Positions 52,274 through 60,387 of a stretch of 64,000 nucleotides of DNA are shown here, in pieces; position 1 is the stretch's first letter; every line of letters begins with the position of its first letter. Source of the DNA: Pseudonocardia sp. (GTDB lineage Bacteria > Actinomycetota > Actinomycetes > Mycobacteriales > Pseudonocardiaceae); assembly GCA_025869365.1 (NCBI GenBank), contig JAOZVV010000005.1, forward strand, positions 1 through 64,000, given 5' to 3'. The notes beneath the pieces were generated by a model. That model was not told the origin of the DNA. It searched no databases and saw only the letters and a list, made by a program, of their open reading frames with translations. The position numbers and the translations under genes were made by a program.

Positions 52274-52339
52274 GCTCCACGCGACCGCGACTCGCGGACG
52301 GGAATACCGCGACTCGGTGACGGGAATACCGCGACTCGC
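52274..52339 (-). repeat. CGAGTCG array, three units, right of the SDR gene
   Basis: CGACTCG cores at 52288, 52310 and 52332, period 22 bp, oriented towards the left array. Read on the minus strand the units start GCGAGTCGCGGTATTCCCG, CCGAGTCGCGGTATTCCCG and GCGAGTCGCGGTCGCG. The array ends 8 bp before the stop of the acyl-CoA ligase gene. Confidence 0.9.
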
Positions 52340-52347
52340 GGGGTCGG

Positions 52348-53865
52348 TCAGGCGGTGAACCGTTCGCGGAGGACGTGCTTCTGGATCTTGCCCACGGCGG
52401 TGCGGGGGAACTCCGTCACGAAGTGGACCGCCTTCGGCGTGTTGTAGCCCGCCAACCGCGTGCGGACGAAGGTGGTCAGCTCCGCCGCGAGGGCGTCCGA
52501 GGGCTCGCCCGAGGGCACGACGATCGCCACGACCTGCTCCTCGTACACCGGGTCCGGCAGCCCGATCACCGCGGCGTCCGCCACCCCCGGGTGCTGGGAG
52601 AGGCAGTCCTCGACCTCCTTCGACCACACGTTCTGGCCGCCGGAGCGGATCATGTCCTTCTTCCGGTCGACGATCGTCAGGAAGCCGTCCGAGTCCGCGA
52701 CGGCGACGTCCCCGGTGTGCAGCCAGTCCCCGGCCAGCGCGGCCTTCGACGCCTCGTCGTTGCGCCAGTAGCCGCTCATCCGCGGCCCCCGGACGCAGAT
52801 CTCACCGGGGGAGCCGGGCTGTACGGGAGCGCCGTCGTCGTCCAGCAGGGCGACCTCGACGCCGGGCATCGCCCGCCCGATCGAGCCCCACTTCGCGAAG
52901 ACGTCGTCCGGCGGGCACCAGGTGACGAACGGGCCGCCTTCGGTGAGCCCGTAGGTGTGCCCCATCGAGATCTTCCCCTCGCGGGCGCCGAACGCGTCCG
53001 CGGTGCGGTCCATGATTCCGCTGGGGTCGTAGGCGCCGTAGTACAGCAGCCGGACCGACGAGGTGTCCGTCGCCTCGAAGGAGGGGTGCGTGATGAGCGA
53101 GTGCAGCATCGTCGGCACGCCCAGGACCACCGAGACGCGGTGGCGGGGGAGCAGTTCGAGCACGACCGACGCGTCGAACTCCCGCAGGAGGACCACCTTC
53201 CCGCCCATGAGCAGGAAGGGCTTCATGTGGTCCCAGTTCCCGACGTGGAAGGGCGGGAAGTAGTTCATGAAGACGTCGCGGTCGGTCACCCTCAGGGTGG
53301 CGGCCATCGCGAGGCCGTCGTCGACGGTACGGCGGTGGGAGAGCATGGCGCCCTTGGGCTTCCCGGTGGTCCCCGAGGTGTAGAGGATCATGTGCGGGTC
53401 CCGCTCGTCGACGGTCACCGCCGGCGCCGTCGACCCGCCCGCGGAGAACTCGTCCCACTCCGCGCGGTCCCCCTCCGGGCCCGGGATGCGGATCACCGGG
53501 AGGTCCGGCGACGCCGCGCGGGCCTCCGCCGACACCTCGTCGTAGTCCTTCTCGACGAAGAACAGCGACGGCTCGGCGTCGCCGATCGTGTAGGCGTGCT
53601 CGGCGCCGCGGTGCCAGAAGTTCAGCGGCACGAGGATGGCGCCGAGCGACGCCGTCGCGAAGTAGAGCTGGACGTACTCCAGGCTGTTCTTCGCCAGTAC
53701 CGCAACCCGGTCCCCGTAGCCGATCCCGCGGGCGGTCAGCGCGCCGGCCGTCTCCTCGATCAGGTCCTGCAGGTCGGCGTAGGAGACGTCCCGGGACCCG
53801 ACGACCAGTGCCGTCGAGGAACCCCGGGAGCGGGCGTTGTTCCGGATGATGTCCGAGACGATCAT
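52348..53865 (-). CDS. Acyl-CoA ligase (AMP-binding, fatty-acid/aryl-CoA synthetase type)
   Basis: ATP-dependent acyl-CoA synthetase of 505 aa (ANL superfamily). It contains the AMP motif LYTSGTTGKPKGAMLSHR, FPPFHVGNWDHMKPFL, MGHTYGLTEGGP, DWLHTGDVAVADSDGFLTIV, DRKKDMIRSGGQNVW and the C-terminal FPRTAVGKIQKHVLRE with the catalytic Lys. The ATG at 53865 has GGGAAGGGA upstream. It is the last gene of a minus-strand operon with an amidohydrolase, an enoyl-CoA hydratase and an ActP-type symporter, so it activates an acid taken up or released by that pathway. Confidence 0.93.
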   Translation of the reverse strand: MIVSDIIRNNARSRGSSTALVVGSRDVSYADLQDLIEETAGALTARGIGYGDRVAVLAKNSLEYVQLYFATASLGAILVPLNFWHRGAEHAYTIGDAEPSLFFVEKDYDEVSAEARAASPDLPVIRIPGPEGDRAEWDEFSAGGSTAPAVTVDERDPHMILYTSGTTGKPKGAMLSHRRTVDDGLAMAATLRVTDRDVFMNYFPPFHVGNWDHMKPFLLMGGKVVLLREFDASVVLELLPRHRVSVVLGVPTMLHSLITHPSFEATDTSSVRLLYYGAYDPSGIMDRTADAFGAREGKISMGHTYGLTEGGPFVTWCPPDDVFAKWGSIGRAMPGVEVALLDDDGAPVQPGSPGEICVRGPRMSGYWRNDEASKAALAGDWLHTGDVAVADSDGFLTIVDRKKDMIRSGGQNVWSKEVEDCLSQHPGVADAAVIGLPDPVYEEQVVAIVVPSGEPSDALAAELTTFVRTRLAGYNTPKAVHFVTEFPRTAVGKIQKHVLRERFTA

Positions 53866-53882
53866 CGTGGGTCCCTTCCCGA

Positions 53883-54806
53883 TCAGTCCCGGCCGAGCAG
53901 CCGCAACGCGTTGCCGCCCAGCCACTTGTCCATCACGTCGTCCTTCAGCGGCAGCGCCCGGACCTCGGCGACGAGGTCCGCGGGCGGCACGCCCAGCAGT
54001 GTCCAGGTGGACGCGAACAGCACCCGGTCCGCCAGCTGCCGGTTCCCGAACTGCAGCAACGACTCCCAGCCCGAGTTCGGCCGGGTGAAGGTCCGCGGAC
54101 GGTGGGCCGAGAGGTCGACGTAGACGTTCTCGTGCCGCCAGGTCACCATCATCATGTCCTCGACCCACGGCCACGCGGCGTGCAGCGCGACGAGCTTGAG
54201 GTCCGGGAAGGCGGTCGCGACGGCGTCGATGTAGCGAGGATGCCCCACGTCGTAGGCGGCGTCGAGGGACCAGTTGATCCCGGTGTGCAGCAGCACCGGC
54301 ACGCCGAGCGCCTCGCACCGGCCGAAGACCCGGGCCATCCGCGGGTCGTCCGGCAGCAGGCCCTGCTTGAACGGGGAGAGCACGAACCCGGAGAGCCCGA
54401 GCTCCTTCACCGCGTGGTCCACGTTCAGCGCCGCGTCCGGCTCCCACGGGTCGATCCCGCCGAACCCGACGACCTTGTCCGGCGCGGTCCGCACGAAGTC
54501 CGCGACGAGCTGGTTGCCCGCCGTCGGCACGCCCAGCCGGGACCCGAAGGCCTCGGTGTAGACGCCGGCGAGTCCGATCCCGCCCTCGTCGAGCATGCCC
54601 AGGAAGTCCTGCTCCGACGGGCAGCGCGCCAGCGCCTCGTCGTGTGCGGCCGTCCAGCGCTCGGAGACCTCGGCGTGGGTGCGGGCGGGGGAGAGCTTGC
54701 CGCCGAAGTGCTCGGCGTACCCGCGCAGCCGCCCGAGCGTCACCGCCTCGGACAGCGCGAAGGCCTCGGGGCGCGGGACCGCGCCCGCGAGGAAGTCGAC
54801 GATCAT
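53883..54806 (-). CDS. Amidohydrolase-2 family protein (TIM-barrel hydrolase/decarboxylase)
   Basis: Protein of 307 aa in the amidohydrolase_2 group, which includes ACMS- and gamma-resorcylate decarboxylases. FVRTAPDKVVGFGGIDPWEP, VLLHTGINWSLDAAY (metal His), LKLVALHAAWPWVEDMMMV (His), ENVYVDLSAH and RVLFASTWTLLG follow the barrel order. The last reads ASTW where a metal-binding Asp (GSDW/GTDY) is usual, and the N-terminal HxH motif is also absent, so the metal site may be altered. The ATG at 54806 overlaps the enoyl-CoA hydratase stop by 4 nt. Confidence 0.82.
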   Translation of the reverse strand: MIVDFLAGAVPRPEAFALSEAVTLGRLRGYAEHFGGKLSPARTHAEVSERWTAAHDEALARCPSEQDFLGMLDEGGIGLAGVYTEAFGSRLGVPTAGNQLVADFVRTAPDKVVGFGGIDPWEPDAALNVDHAVKELGLSGFVLSPFKQGLLPDDPRMARVFGRCEALGVPVLLHTGINWSLDAAYDVGHPRYIDAVATAFPDLKLVALHAAWPWVEDMMMVTWRHENVYVDLSAHRPRTFTRPNSGWESLLQFGNRQLADRVLFASTWTLLGVPPADLVAEVRALPLKDDVMDKWLGGNALRLLGRD

Positions 54807-55633
54807 GACTGCGTTCCTTTCAGCGTTCGTTCCAGGGCCTCGTCCACCGAGAGCGGACGCTGCGAGGTGAAGTCCGGGCGACGGCCGGCCAGTGCGGCCG
54901 CGGCGCCCTCGGCGAAGTCCGGGCCCCGGAACGTCGCGAAGGCCGCCGCCTGCTCTGCGTCGTCGAAGGGGCGGCCGGCGGGGCCGTCCCCGGTCAGGCC
55001 GTAGCAGCGGTGGATCCCGGCCTTGGTGAACGGCAGCGCGTACGGCGCGTAGGCGGCGTAGCGGGCGGCGGCCCGCTCGACCTCGGCGGGGACGTCGTCG
55101 GTCACGGTCGTCACCAGGCCCAGGGCGAGGGCCTCGTCCGCGGGCAGCAGCCGCCCGCCGTAGAGGAGCTCCTTCGCCTTGCCGATGCCGACGTAGGCGG
55201 TGAGCCGCTGGGCGGGGGAGACGAACCCGACCTTCATCTCCGGCAGCCCGATCCGCACGTTCGCCGCGCAGATCCGGAAGTCGCAGGCGAGGGCGAGCTC
55301 GGTCGCGTTGCCGACGCACGGGCCGGCGAGCACCGCCACGGTGATCAGCGGCAGGTCCTCCAGCTCCGCGAACAGGGCGTACTCGGTGGCGATGTAGTGC
55401 TTGTACTCGTCGTCGGTGAGCCCGCCCATGTAGCCGAGATCCGCGCCGCCGCTGAACACGTCCTCCCGTCCGCGCAGCAGCAGGACGCGCACGTCCCGCT
55501 CGTCCCGCAGCTCGCGCACGTGCGAGAGCAGCCGTTCCAGGGTGTCCGCGGTGAACACGTTCATCGGGTGGTCGCTCGCGAACCGCAGGGTGGCGACGCG
55601 GCCGTCGGCGGACCGGTCCAGGGTGACGCTCAT
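54803..55633 (-). CDS. Enoyl-CoA hydratase/isomerase family protein
   Basis: Crotonase-fold protein of 276 aa. LLLRGREDVFSGGADLGYMG supplies the first oxyanion-hole segment, and AVLAGPCVGNATELALACDF the second. In that second segment the usual GGG is VGN, and the later region FRICAANVRIGLPEMKVGF keeps Glu at the usual hydratase position. The ATG at 55633 has GGAGGAGG upstream. It sits 37 nt after the symporter gene and overlaps the amidohydrolase gene. The reaction could be hydration, isomerisation or hydrolysis of a CoA ester. Confidence 0.9.
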   Translation of the reverse strand: MSVTLDRSADGRVATLRFASDHPMNVFTADTLERLLSHVRELRDERDVRVLLLRGREDVFSGGADLGYMGGLTDDEYKHYIATEYALFAELEDLPLITVAVLAGPCVGNATELALACDFRICAANVRIGLPEMKVGFVSPAQRLTAYVGIGKAKELLYGGRLLPADEALALGLVTTVTDDVPAEVERAAARYAAYAPYALPFTKAGIHRCYGLTGDGPAGRPFDDAEQAAAFATFRGPDFAEGAAAALAGRRPDFTSQRPLSVDEALERTLKGTQS

Positions 55634-55670
55634 GTGCCTCCTCCTCGAGGGATGAATCTGTCGGTCTGTA

Positions 55671-57206
55671 TCAGTGGTCGACCTCGACGGCTCCCTCTCG
55701 GCCCACGCCGGTCATGGCGCGGACGTGCAGCTCGTCGTAGGACGCCTCGTCGGTACGCCGGGTGCGGGCGCTGAGCACGGTGCCCAGGTAGCAGCCGAGG
55801 AACCCGATGGGCACGGAGACCAGCGTCGGGTAGGAGAGCGGGTAGATCGCCGCGGTGCCCAGCACGCCCGGCCCGATCAGGACCAGCACCACCGAGCTGA
55901 TCAGCCCGGCGGTCACGCCGCTGATCACCCCGACGGTGTTGAGGCGCTTCCAGAACAGCAGCAGGAGCAGCACCGGCACGTTGGCGCTGGCCGCGACGAC
56001 CACGGCCATCAGCGCCAGCAGCGCGATGTTGGTGTTCTGCGCGCCGAGGGCGAGCACGATCGCGACCGCGGAGATCCCGACGGCGGCGAGGCGCCCCGCG
56101 ACCATCTGCTGGCGGTCGGTCGCCTTGCCCTTGCGGATCAGCGAGTTGTAGATGTCGTGGGCCAGCGCGCCGGACCCGGCGATCACGAGCCCGGCGACGA
56201 CGGCGAGGATCGTCGCGAACGCCACGGCCGAGACCAGGGCGAAGAGCACCGGCCCGCCGAGGAAGTCCGCGAGCTGCGGGGCGGCCAGGTTGCCCGCCTT
56301 GTTCGCGGTGGCGATCTGCACCTGCCCGACGAGGGCCGCGGCGCCGTAGCCCAGGAACGGGATCGCGAGGAACGCCAGGCCGAGGATCCACAGCGCGACG
56401 TTCATCGACTTCCGGGCGACCTTCGCGTCCGGCACGGTGAAGAAGCGGATCAGGATGTGCGGCAGCGCGGCCGTCCCCAGCACCTGGGCGATGGCGACCG
56501 AGAGCAGGTCCAGGCCGGGCATGACGCCGGTGGCGCGGCTGAACAGGTCCGTGGGGGACTGCTCGGCGACGGCGGCGAACAGCGCGAACGGGTTGAAGTC
56601 GAAGCGCGCCAGGACGAGCACGACCATCGCCGCGATCGCGGCCAGCAGCAGCCCGGCCTTGACGATCTGGATCCAGGTCGTCGCGAGCATCCCGCCGATC
56701 GTGATGTAGACGGCCATCAGCACGCCGACGACTATCACCGCCACCCAGTAGGGGATCCCGACCAGGAGGCTGATCAGCACGCCCGCGCCCACCAGCTGGG
56801 CGATCATGTAGAAGATCGTGACGACCAGGGTGTTCACAGCCATCACGCCGCGGACGCCCTGCGAGCGGAAGCGGGTGCTGAGCACGTCCGCGATGGTGTA
56901 GCGGCCGAGGTTGCGCAGCGGCTCGGCGACGACCAGCAGCACCAGCATGAAGGCGACGAGCCCGCCCGCCACCAGGTAGAAGCCGAAGACACCCTGGAGC
57001 GCGATGATGCCGACGACGCCGAGGAACGTCGACGCGGAGAGCAGGTCCCCGCAGATCGCGAGGCCGTTCTGCCAGCCCGTGATCTGGCCGCCGGCCACGT
57101 AGTGCGAGCCGGCGTCGCGGTTGCGCCGCCCGGCCCAGGCAGTGATCGCCAGGGTCAGCGCGATGACGGCCAGGAAGATCGCGATCGTGATCGGGTCGGC
57201 GGTCAT
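55671..57206 (-). CDS. Sodium/solute symporter, ActP-type carboxylate transporter
   Basis: Transporter of 511 aa with about 13 helices in the SSS family. GSHYVAGGQITGWQNGLAI then CGDLLSASTFLGVVGIIA is typical of acetate permease ActP/MctC, with YTIADVLSTRFRS and LLAVVAGLVIAGSGALAHDIY-like segments (AVVAGLVIAGSGALAHDIY). It imports acetate, propionate or similar monocarboxylates with Na+ or H+. The ATG at 57206 overlaps the DUF485 stop by 4 nt; DUF485-ActP pairs are common. It leads a catabolic operon, so the solute may be a larger carboxylate. Confidence 0.92.
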   Translation of the reverse strand: MTADPITIAIFLAVIALTLAITAWAGRRNRDAGSHYVAGGQITGWQNGLAICGDLLSASTFLGVVGIIALQGVFGFYLVAGGLVAFMLVLLVVAEPLRNLGRYTIADVLSTRFRSQGVRGVMAVNTLVVTIFYMIAQLVGAGVLISLLVGIPYWVAVIVVGVLMAVYITIGGMLATTWIQIVKAGLLLAAIAAMVVLVLARFDFNPFALFAAVAEQSPTDLFSRATGVMPGLDLLSVAIAQVLGTAALPHILIRFFTVPDAKVARKSMNVALWILGLAFLAIPFLGYGAAALVGQVQIATANKAGNLAAPQLADFLGGPVLFALVSAVAFATILAVVAGLVIAGSGALAHDIYNSLIRKGKATDRQQMVAGRLAAVGISAVAIVLALGAQNTNIALLALMAVVVAASANVPVLLLLLFWKRLNTVGVISGVTAGLISSVVLVLIGPGVLGTAAIYPLSYPTLVSVPIGFLGCYLGTVLSARTRRTDEASYDELHVRAMTGVGREGAVEVDH

Positions 57207-57550
57207 GATGTCCGGACCTTCGTGGAACCGGCCTCGGCGACGGCCTGCTCGGCCAGGGTGTCCCACTCGGCGGCGCGCCGCCGGTAGAGCTCGGCGAGCA
57301 GCCAGACCAGCGGGAAGATCAGGACCGTGAGAACGGCCGTCCAGCTGAGTGCACCCAGTGCCGGGCCGTTCAGCACCGTGGTGAACCCGGACAGGATCAT
57401 CACGAGCAGGTAGGCGCCGAAGCCCAGGATCGCCGCGGGGACGGCGAACCGCGCACGGCTGCGGACGAGGGCGCGGAAAGCGGGGGTCCGCGCGATGGCG
57501 GCGGCGTCCGGGGTTCGTGTGGCCCCCGGATCGTGGTGGCTGGTGTCCAT
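57203..57550 (-). CDS. DUF485 membrane protein (YjcH-like)
   Basis: Small membrane protein of 115 aa, partner of ActP-type symporters. RTPAFRALVRSRARFAVPAA precedes two helices, ILGFGAYLLVMILSGF and WTAVLTVLIFPLVWLLAELY, followed by YRRRAAEWDTLAEQ, the DUF485 layout. The ATG at 57550 (AGGCAGGA upstream) is chosen; ATG 57565 adds five residues. It is the first gene of the operon and is divergent from tetR, with two operators between. Confidence 0.88.
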   Translation of the reverse strand: MDTSHHDPGATRTPDAAAIARTPAFRALVRSRARFAVPAAILGFGAYLLVMILSGFTTVLNGPALGALSWTAVLTVLIFPLVWLLAELYRRRAAEWDTLAEQAVAEAGSTKVRTS

Positions 57551-57617
57551 GAAGTCCTGCCTCATACGTCTCTGTAGGGCGTACCCACACACGTCGAGCG
57601 ACGGCGTGCGCTCCCTA

Positions 57618-57658
57618 ACCAAGCGCTTGCTTGGTAACGTGTCAAGCGTCTGCTTGGT
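57618..57658. promoter_or_regulatory. Two TetR-type operators between DUF485-actP and tetR
   Basis: ACCAAGC-GCTT-GCTTGGT (57618-57635) is a perfect inverted repeat. A second, imperfect copy, GTCAAGC-GTCT-GCTTGGT (57641-57658), follows 23 bp later. Their place between divergent genes indicates autoregulation of tetR and control of the operon. Confidence 0.75.
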
Positions 57659-57706
57659 AACGTTCGGCGGACCGAGTGCAGGACGACGGGGAACCGGGAG
57701 ACACCA

Positions 57707-58351
57707 GTGACGATGGCGCGACCGCCGCGACGACGTCGGAAGGCGGTCCAGGGTGCGGACGACCGATGGCCCGAGATCCTCGAGCGCACCGCGGAGATCT
57801 TCGCGGAGAAGGGCTACGAGCGGACGACCGTCCGGGACATCGCGGAGTCCCTCGGCATGCTCAGCGGGAGCCTCTACTACTACATCAAGACCAAGGAGGA
57901 CCTGCTCTTCGCGCTGATCGAGGCGTTCCACGTCCGCGGCCGGGACGGCATCGCCGCGGTCGAGCGGGAGGTGACCGGGGACCCCGTGGCGACGCTGCGT
58001 GCGGTCGTCGCGAAGCACGTCGAGCTCAACGCCGACCACCTCGTGCAGACGACGGTGTTCCAGAACGAGTTCCGCCATCTCACGGGCGAGCGGCGCGAGG
58101 ACATCGCGCGGACCCGCCGCGAGCACGAGAAGCGGGTCGAGCAGCTCATCCGCGAGGGGCAGGAGGCCGGCGCGCTGCGTACGGACCTCGATGCGCGGCT
58201 CTGTGCGCTGTCGATCCTCGGCATGCTCAACGCCACCCACACCTGGTACCAGCCCGGACGCGGGGTGTCCCCGGCCGAGCTGGGAGCCCTGCAGGCGACC
58301 TTGGTGATCGACGGCCTCGGCGTGGGCGGGGCCGGGAGCGCGGCCGGCTGA
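57707..58351 (+). CDS. TetR-family transcriptional regulator (acyl-CoA-catabolism type)
   Basis: Repressor of 214 aa. The N-terminal helix-turn-helix is at about 20-66: RWPEILERTAEIFAEKGYER, TTVRDIAESLGMLSGSLYYY, IKTKEDLLFALIEAFH. This LSGSLYYYIKTKEDL helix matches KstR2/FadR-like TetR proteins that sense acyl-CoA. The ligand domain follows. The start is the GTG at 57707 (GGGAG 6 nt upstream) or ATG 57713. It is divergent from the DUF485-actP operon and probably binds the ACCAAGC palindromes there. Confidence 0.9.
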   Translation: MTMARPPRRRRKAVQGADDRWPEILERTAEIFAEKGYERTTVRDIAESLGMLSGSLYYYIKTKEDLLFALIEAFHVRGRDGIAAVEREVTGDPVATLRAVVAKHVELNADHLVQTTVFQNEFRHLTGERREDIARTRREHEKRVEQLIREGQEAGALRTDLDARLCALSILGMLNATHTWYQPGRGVSPAELGALQATLVIDGLGVGGAGSAAG

Positions 58352-58355
58352 CCCC

Positions 58356-59561
58356 TCACCGGCCGCCGTGGACCACACCGCCCTCGAACAGGGCGTCGAC
58401 CTCGGCCTCGTCCAGGCCGAGCACCTCGCCGAGCACGTCCCCGGTGTCCGCGGCGATCGGGCCCACCGCCTTCCCGGGGCGCACGTCGAGGCCGGAGAAC
58501 CGGAACGGCGCGGTCTGCATCAGCACCTCGCCGTGACCCGGGAACTCGACGGGCCCGAGTGTGCCGCGGGCGATCAGGTGGGGGTCCGCCAGGTTCTCGC
58601 GCACCCCGCGCACCCGGGCCGCGGAGAGCCCGTGCGCCACCAGGTGGTCGACGAGGGCGTCCGCCGTCGGCCAGGTCGCAGCCCAGGCCTCGATCCGGTC
58701 GTAGAGCGGCCCCGGGTTCTCGACGCGCGCGGCCACGGAGTCGTAGTCGTCCCGCAGTTCCGGCGCGTCCATCGCCGTCACCAGGCGCTCGAAGAAGACG
58801 TCCCCGCTCATCCCGTACGCGATGTGGGTGCCGTCCGCGGTGGTGGCCACCCCGGAGGGGACGCTCGTCGTGTGCCGGTTGCCGTACTTGCCGTGCACCG
58901 CCTCGCCGCCGGTGAAGGCGCCGGCCGCGGGCTGCTGGTCGATCATGGCGAACAGCGAGTCGAACGCGGAGATGTCCACGTGCGTGCCCTCGCCGGTGCT
59001 CGTCCGGTGGTGCAGCGCGGCGCCGATCGCGGCGAGCGCGTGCACGGCGGAGTTGACGTCCGCGAGGGCCGTCCCGAAGTGCATCGGCGGCCCGCCCTCC
59101 TCCCCGGTCAGCGACATCAGCCCGGAGTAGGCCTCGGCGACCAGGCCGAACCCGGAGAGGTGCGAGTACGGGCCCTCGGCGCCGAAGGTGGACAGCGAGC
59201 AGAGGATGGTGCGCGGGTCCCGCGCGTGCAGCACGTCCCAGCCCAGGCCCAGCTTCCCGAGGACGCCGGGGGAGAAGTTCTCCACGACGACGTCCGCCCA
59301 GTCCGCGAGCCGCAGCGCCAGGTCCAGCCCGGTGTCGGACTTCAGGTCCACGCCGATCGAGCGCTTGCCGTTGTTGTACTGGGCGTAGGCGCTGGAGACG
59401 CCGTCCCCGACCTGGACGGGCAGGCCCCGCATCAGGTCCCCGGCCGGCTGCTCCACCCGGACGACGTCTGCTCCCATGTCCGCGAGCATCCGGGTGCAGA
59501 ACGGCCCGGCGATGACGTGGCTGAGGTCGAAGACCCGAAGTCCGGAGTAGGGTCCGGCCAT
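58356..59561 (-). CDS. CaiB/BaiF family III CoA-transferase (third)
   Basis: CoA-transferase of 401 aa. It shows the complete family pattern: YSGLRVFDLSHVIAGPFCTR, LADMGADVVRVEQPAGD, NNGKRSIGVDLKSDTGLDLA, DVVVENFSPGVLGKLGLG and STFGAEGPYSHLSGFG. The catalytic Asp is in GTALADVNSAVHALAAIG. The ATG at 59561 lies 10 nt after GGAGG. It converges on the first tetR gene (4-bp gap) and is divergent from the second tetR gene; two GAACGATCGTTC sites lie in its promoter. The CoA donor and acceptor are unknown. Confidence 0.92.
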   Translation of the reverse strand: MAGPYSGLRVFDLSHVIAGPFCTRMLADMGADVVRVEQPAGDLMRGLPVQVGDGVSSAYAQYNNGKRSIGVDLKSDTGLDLALRLADWADVVVENFSPGVLGKLGLGWDVLHARDPRTILCSLSTFGAEGPYSHLSGFGLVAEAYSGLMSLTGEEGGPPMHFGTALADVNSAVHALAAIGAALHHRTSTGEGTHVDISAFDSLFAMIDQQPAAGAFTGGEAVHGKYGNRHTTSVPSGVATTADGTHIAYGMSGDVFFERLVTAMDAPELRDDYDSVAARVENPGPLYDRIEAWAATWPTADALVDHLVAHGLSAARVRGVRENLADPHLIARGTLGPVEFPGHGEVLMQTAPFRFSGLDVRPGKAVGPIAADTGDVLGEVLGLDEAEVDALFEGGVVHGGR

Positions 59562-59579
59562 ACCTTGCACACCTCCGTC

Positions 59580-59646
59580 GAACGATCGTTCAGCGAACCG
59601 TAAGCCTCTCCACCTGCGACGTCAACCGGGGGTTGAACGATCGTTC
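59580..59646. promoter_or_regulatory. Two perfect GAACGATCGTTC operators
   Basis: The 12-bp palindrome GAACGATCGTTC occurs at 59580-59591 and 59635-59646, 55 bp apart, one beside each of the divergent CoA-transferase and tetR genes. This is a classic arrangement for an autoregulated TetR repressor. Confidence 0.8.
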
Positions 59647-59667
59647 GGCACAGGGCAAGGTAGGGGC

Positions 59668-60387
59668 ATGGCCAGTCCCGAACCCGTTGCACCGCCCCGG
59701 CGGAGCCGAGGTGCCCCCGCGCTCCCGGCCACCTCGGTCGTGTTCCCCGGTGATGAGCGCACCGCCGCCGCGTTGATCTCCGCGGCGGTCGAGGTGATGG
59801 CCGTGCACGGCTACCACGGCACGTCGGTGCGGGACATCGCCGCGGCGGCCGGGGTCAGCCCGGCCGTGCTCTACCACCACTTCGCCTCGAAGCAGGGGCT
59901 TCTCGCCACCGTCCTGGACCGCGGGATGGACGTGCTCGTGCGCGCCACCGAGGAGGCGCTGTACGCCGCCCCGGACGATCCCGCGGCCAGGCTCGAGGCG
60001 ATCGTCGGCGTCCACGTGCGCGTGCATCTGGAGTCGCAGCGGGAGAGCCTGCTCGGCAACAGCGAGCTGCGGGCTCTGGAGGCGGGTGCGCTGGCACTCG
60101 TCGTGGCGAGACGCGACACGCAGCAACGGATGTTCGACCGGGTCGTCCGGGACGGCTGCGCCCGGGGCGTGTTCACCACACCGCACCCGGACGACGCGTC
60201 CCGCATGATCACCTCCGCGTGCACGGCCGTCGCGGCCTGGTACCGGCCCGGTGGCCCGCTGACCGGGGACGAGATCGTGGCCCGGTACCAGCGGGTCGCC
60301 CTGGACACCGTGGGATACGCCCCCGTCGGCGAGCCTGCGAGCGGGTCGTCGGCACAGCGCTTCGGTGGAGCGGGGGGAGAGCGATGA
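59668..60387 (+). CDS. TetR-family transcriptional regulator
   Basis: Repressor of 239 aa. A Pro/Arg-rich lead of about 30 aa precedes the helix-turn-helix: RTAAALISAAVEVMAVHGYH, GTSVRDIAAAAGVSPAVLYH, HFASKQGLLATVLDRG. The ligand domain contains VLDRGMDVLVRATEEALYAA and ELRALEAGALALVVARRD. The ATG at 59668 has AGGTAGGGG upstream. The stop overlaps the next ATG by 4 nt, so the phosphotransferase is coupled to it. Its likely operators are the two palindromes just upstream and perhaps the one at 34359. Confidence 0.92.
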   Translation: MASPEPVAPPRRSRGAPALPATSVVFPGDERTAAALISAAVEVMAVHGYHGTSVRDIAAAAGVSPAVLYHHFASKQGLLATVLDRGMDVLVRATEEALYAAPDDPAARLEAIVGVHVRVHLESQRESLLGNSELRALEAGALALVVARRDTQQRMFDRVVRDGCARGVFTTPHPDDASRMITSACTAVAAWYRPGGPLTGDEIVARYQRVALDTVGYAPVGEPASGSSAQRFGGAGGER

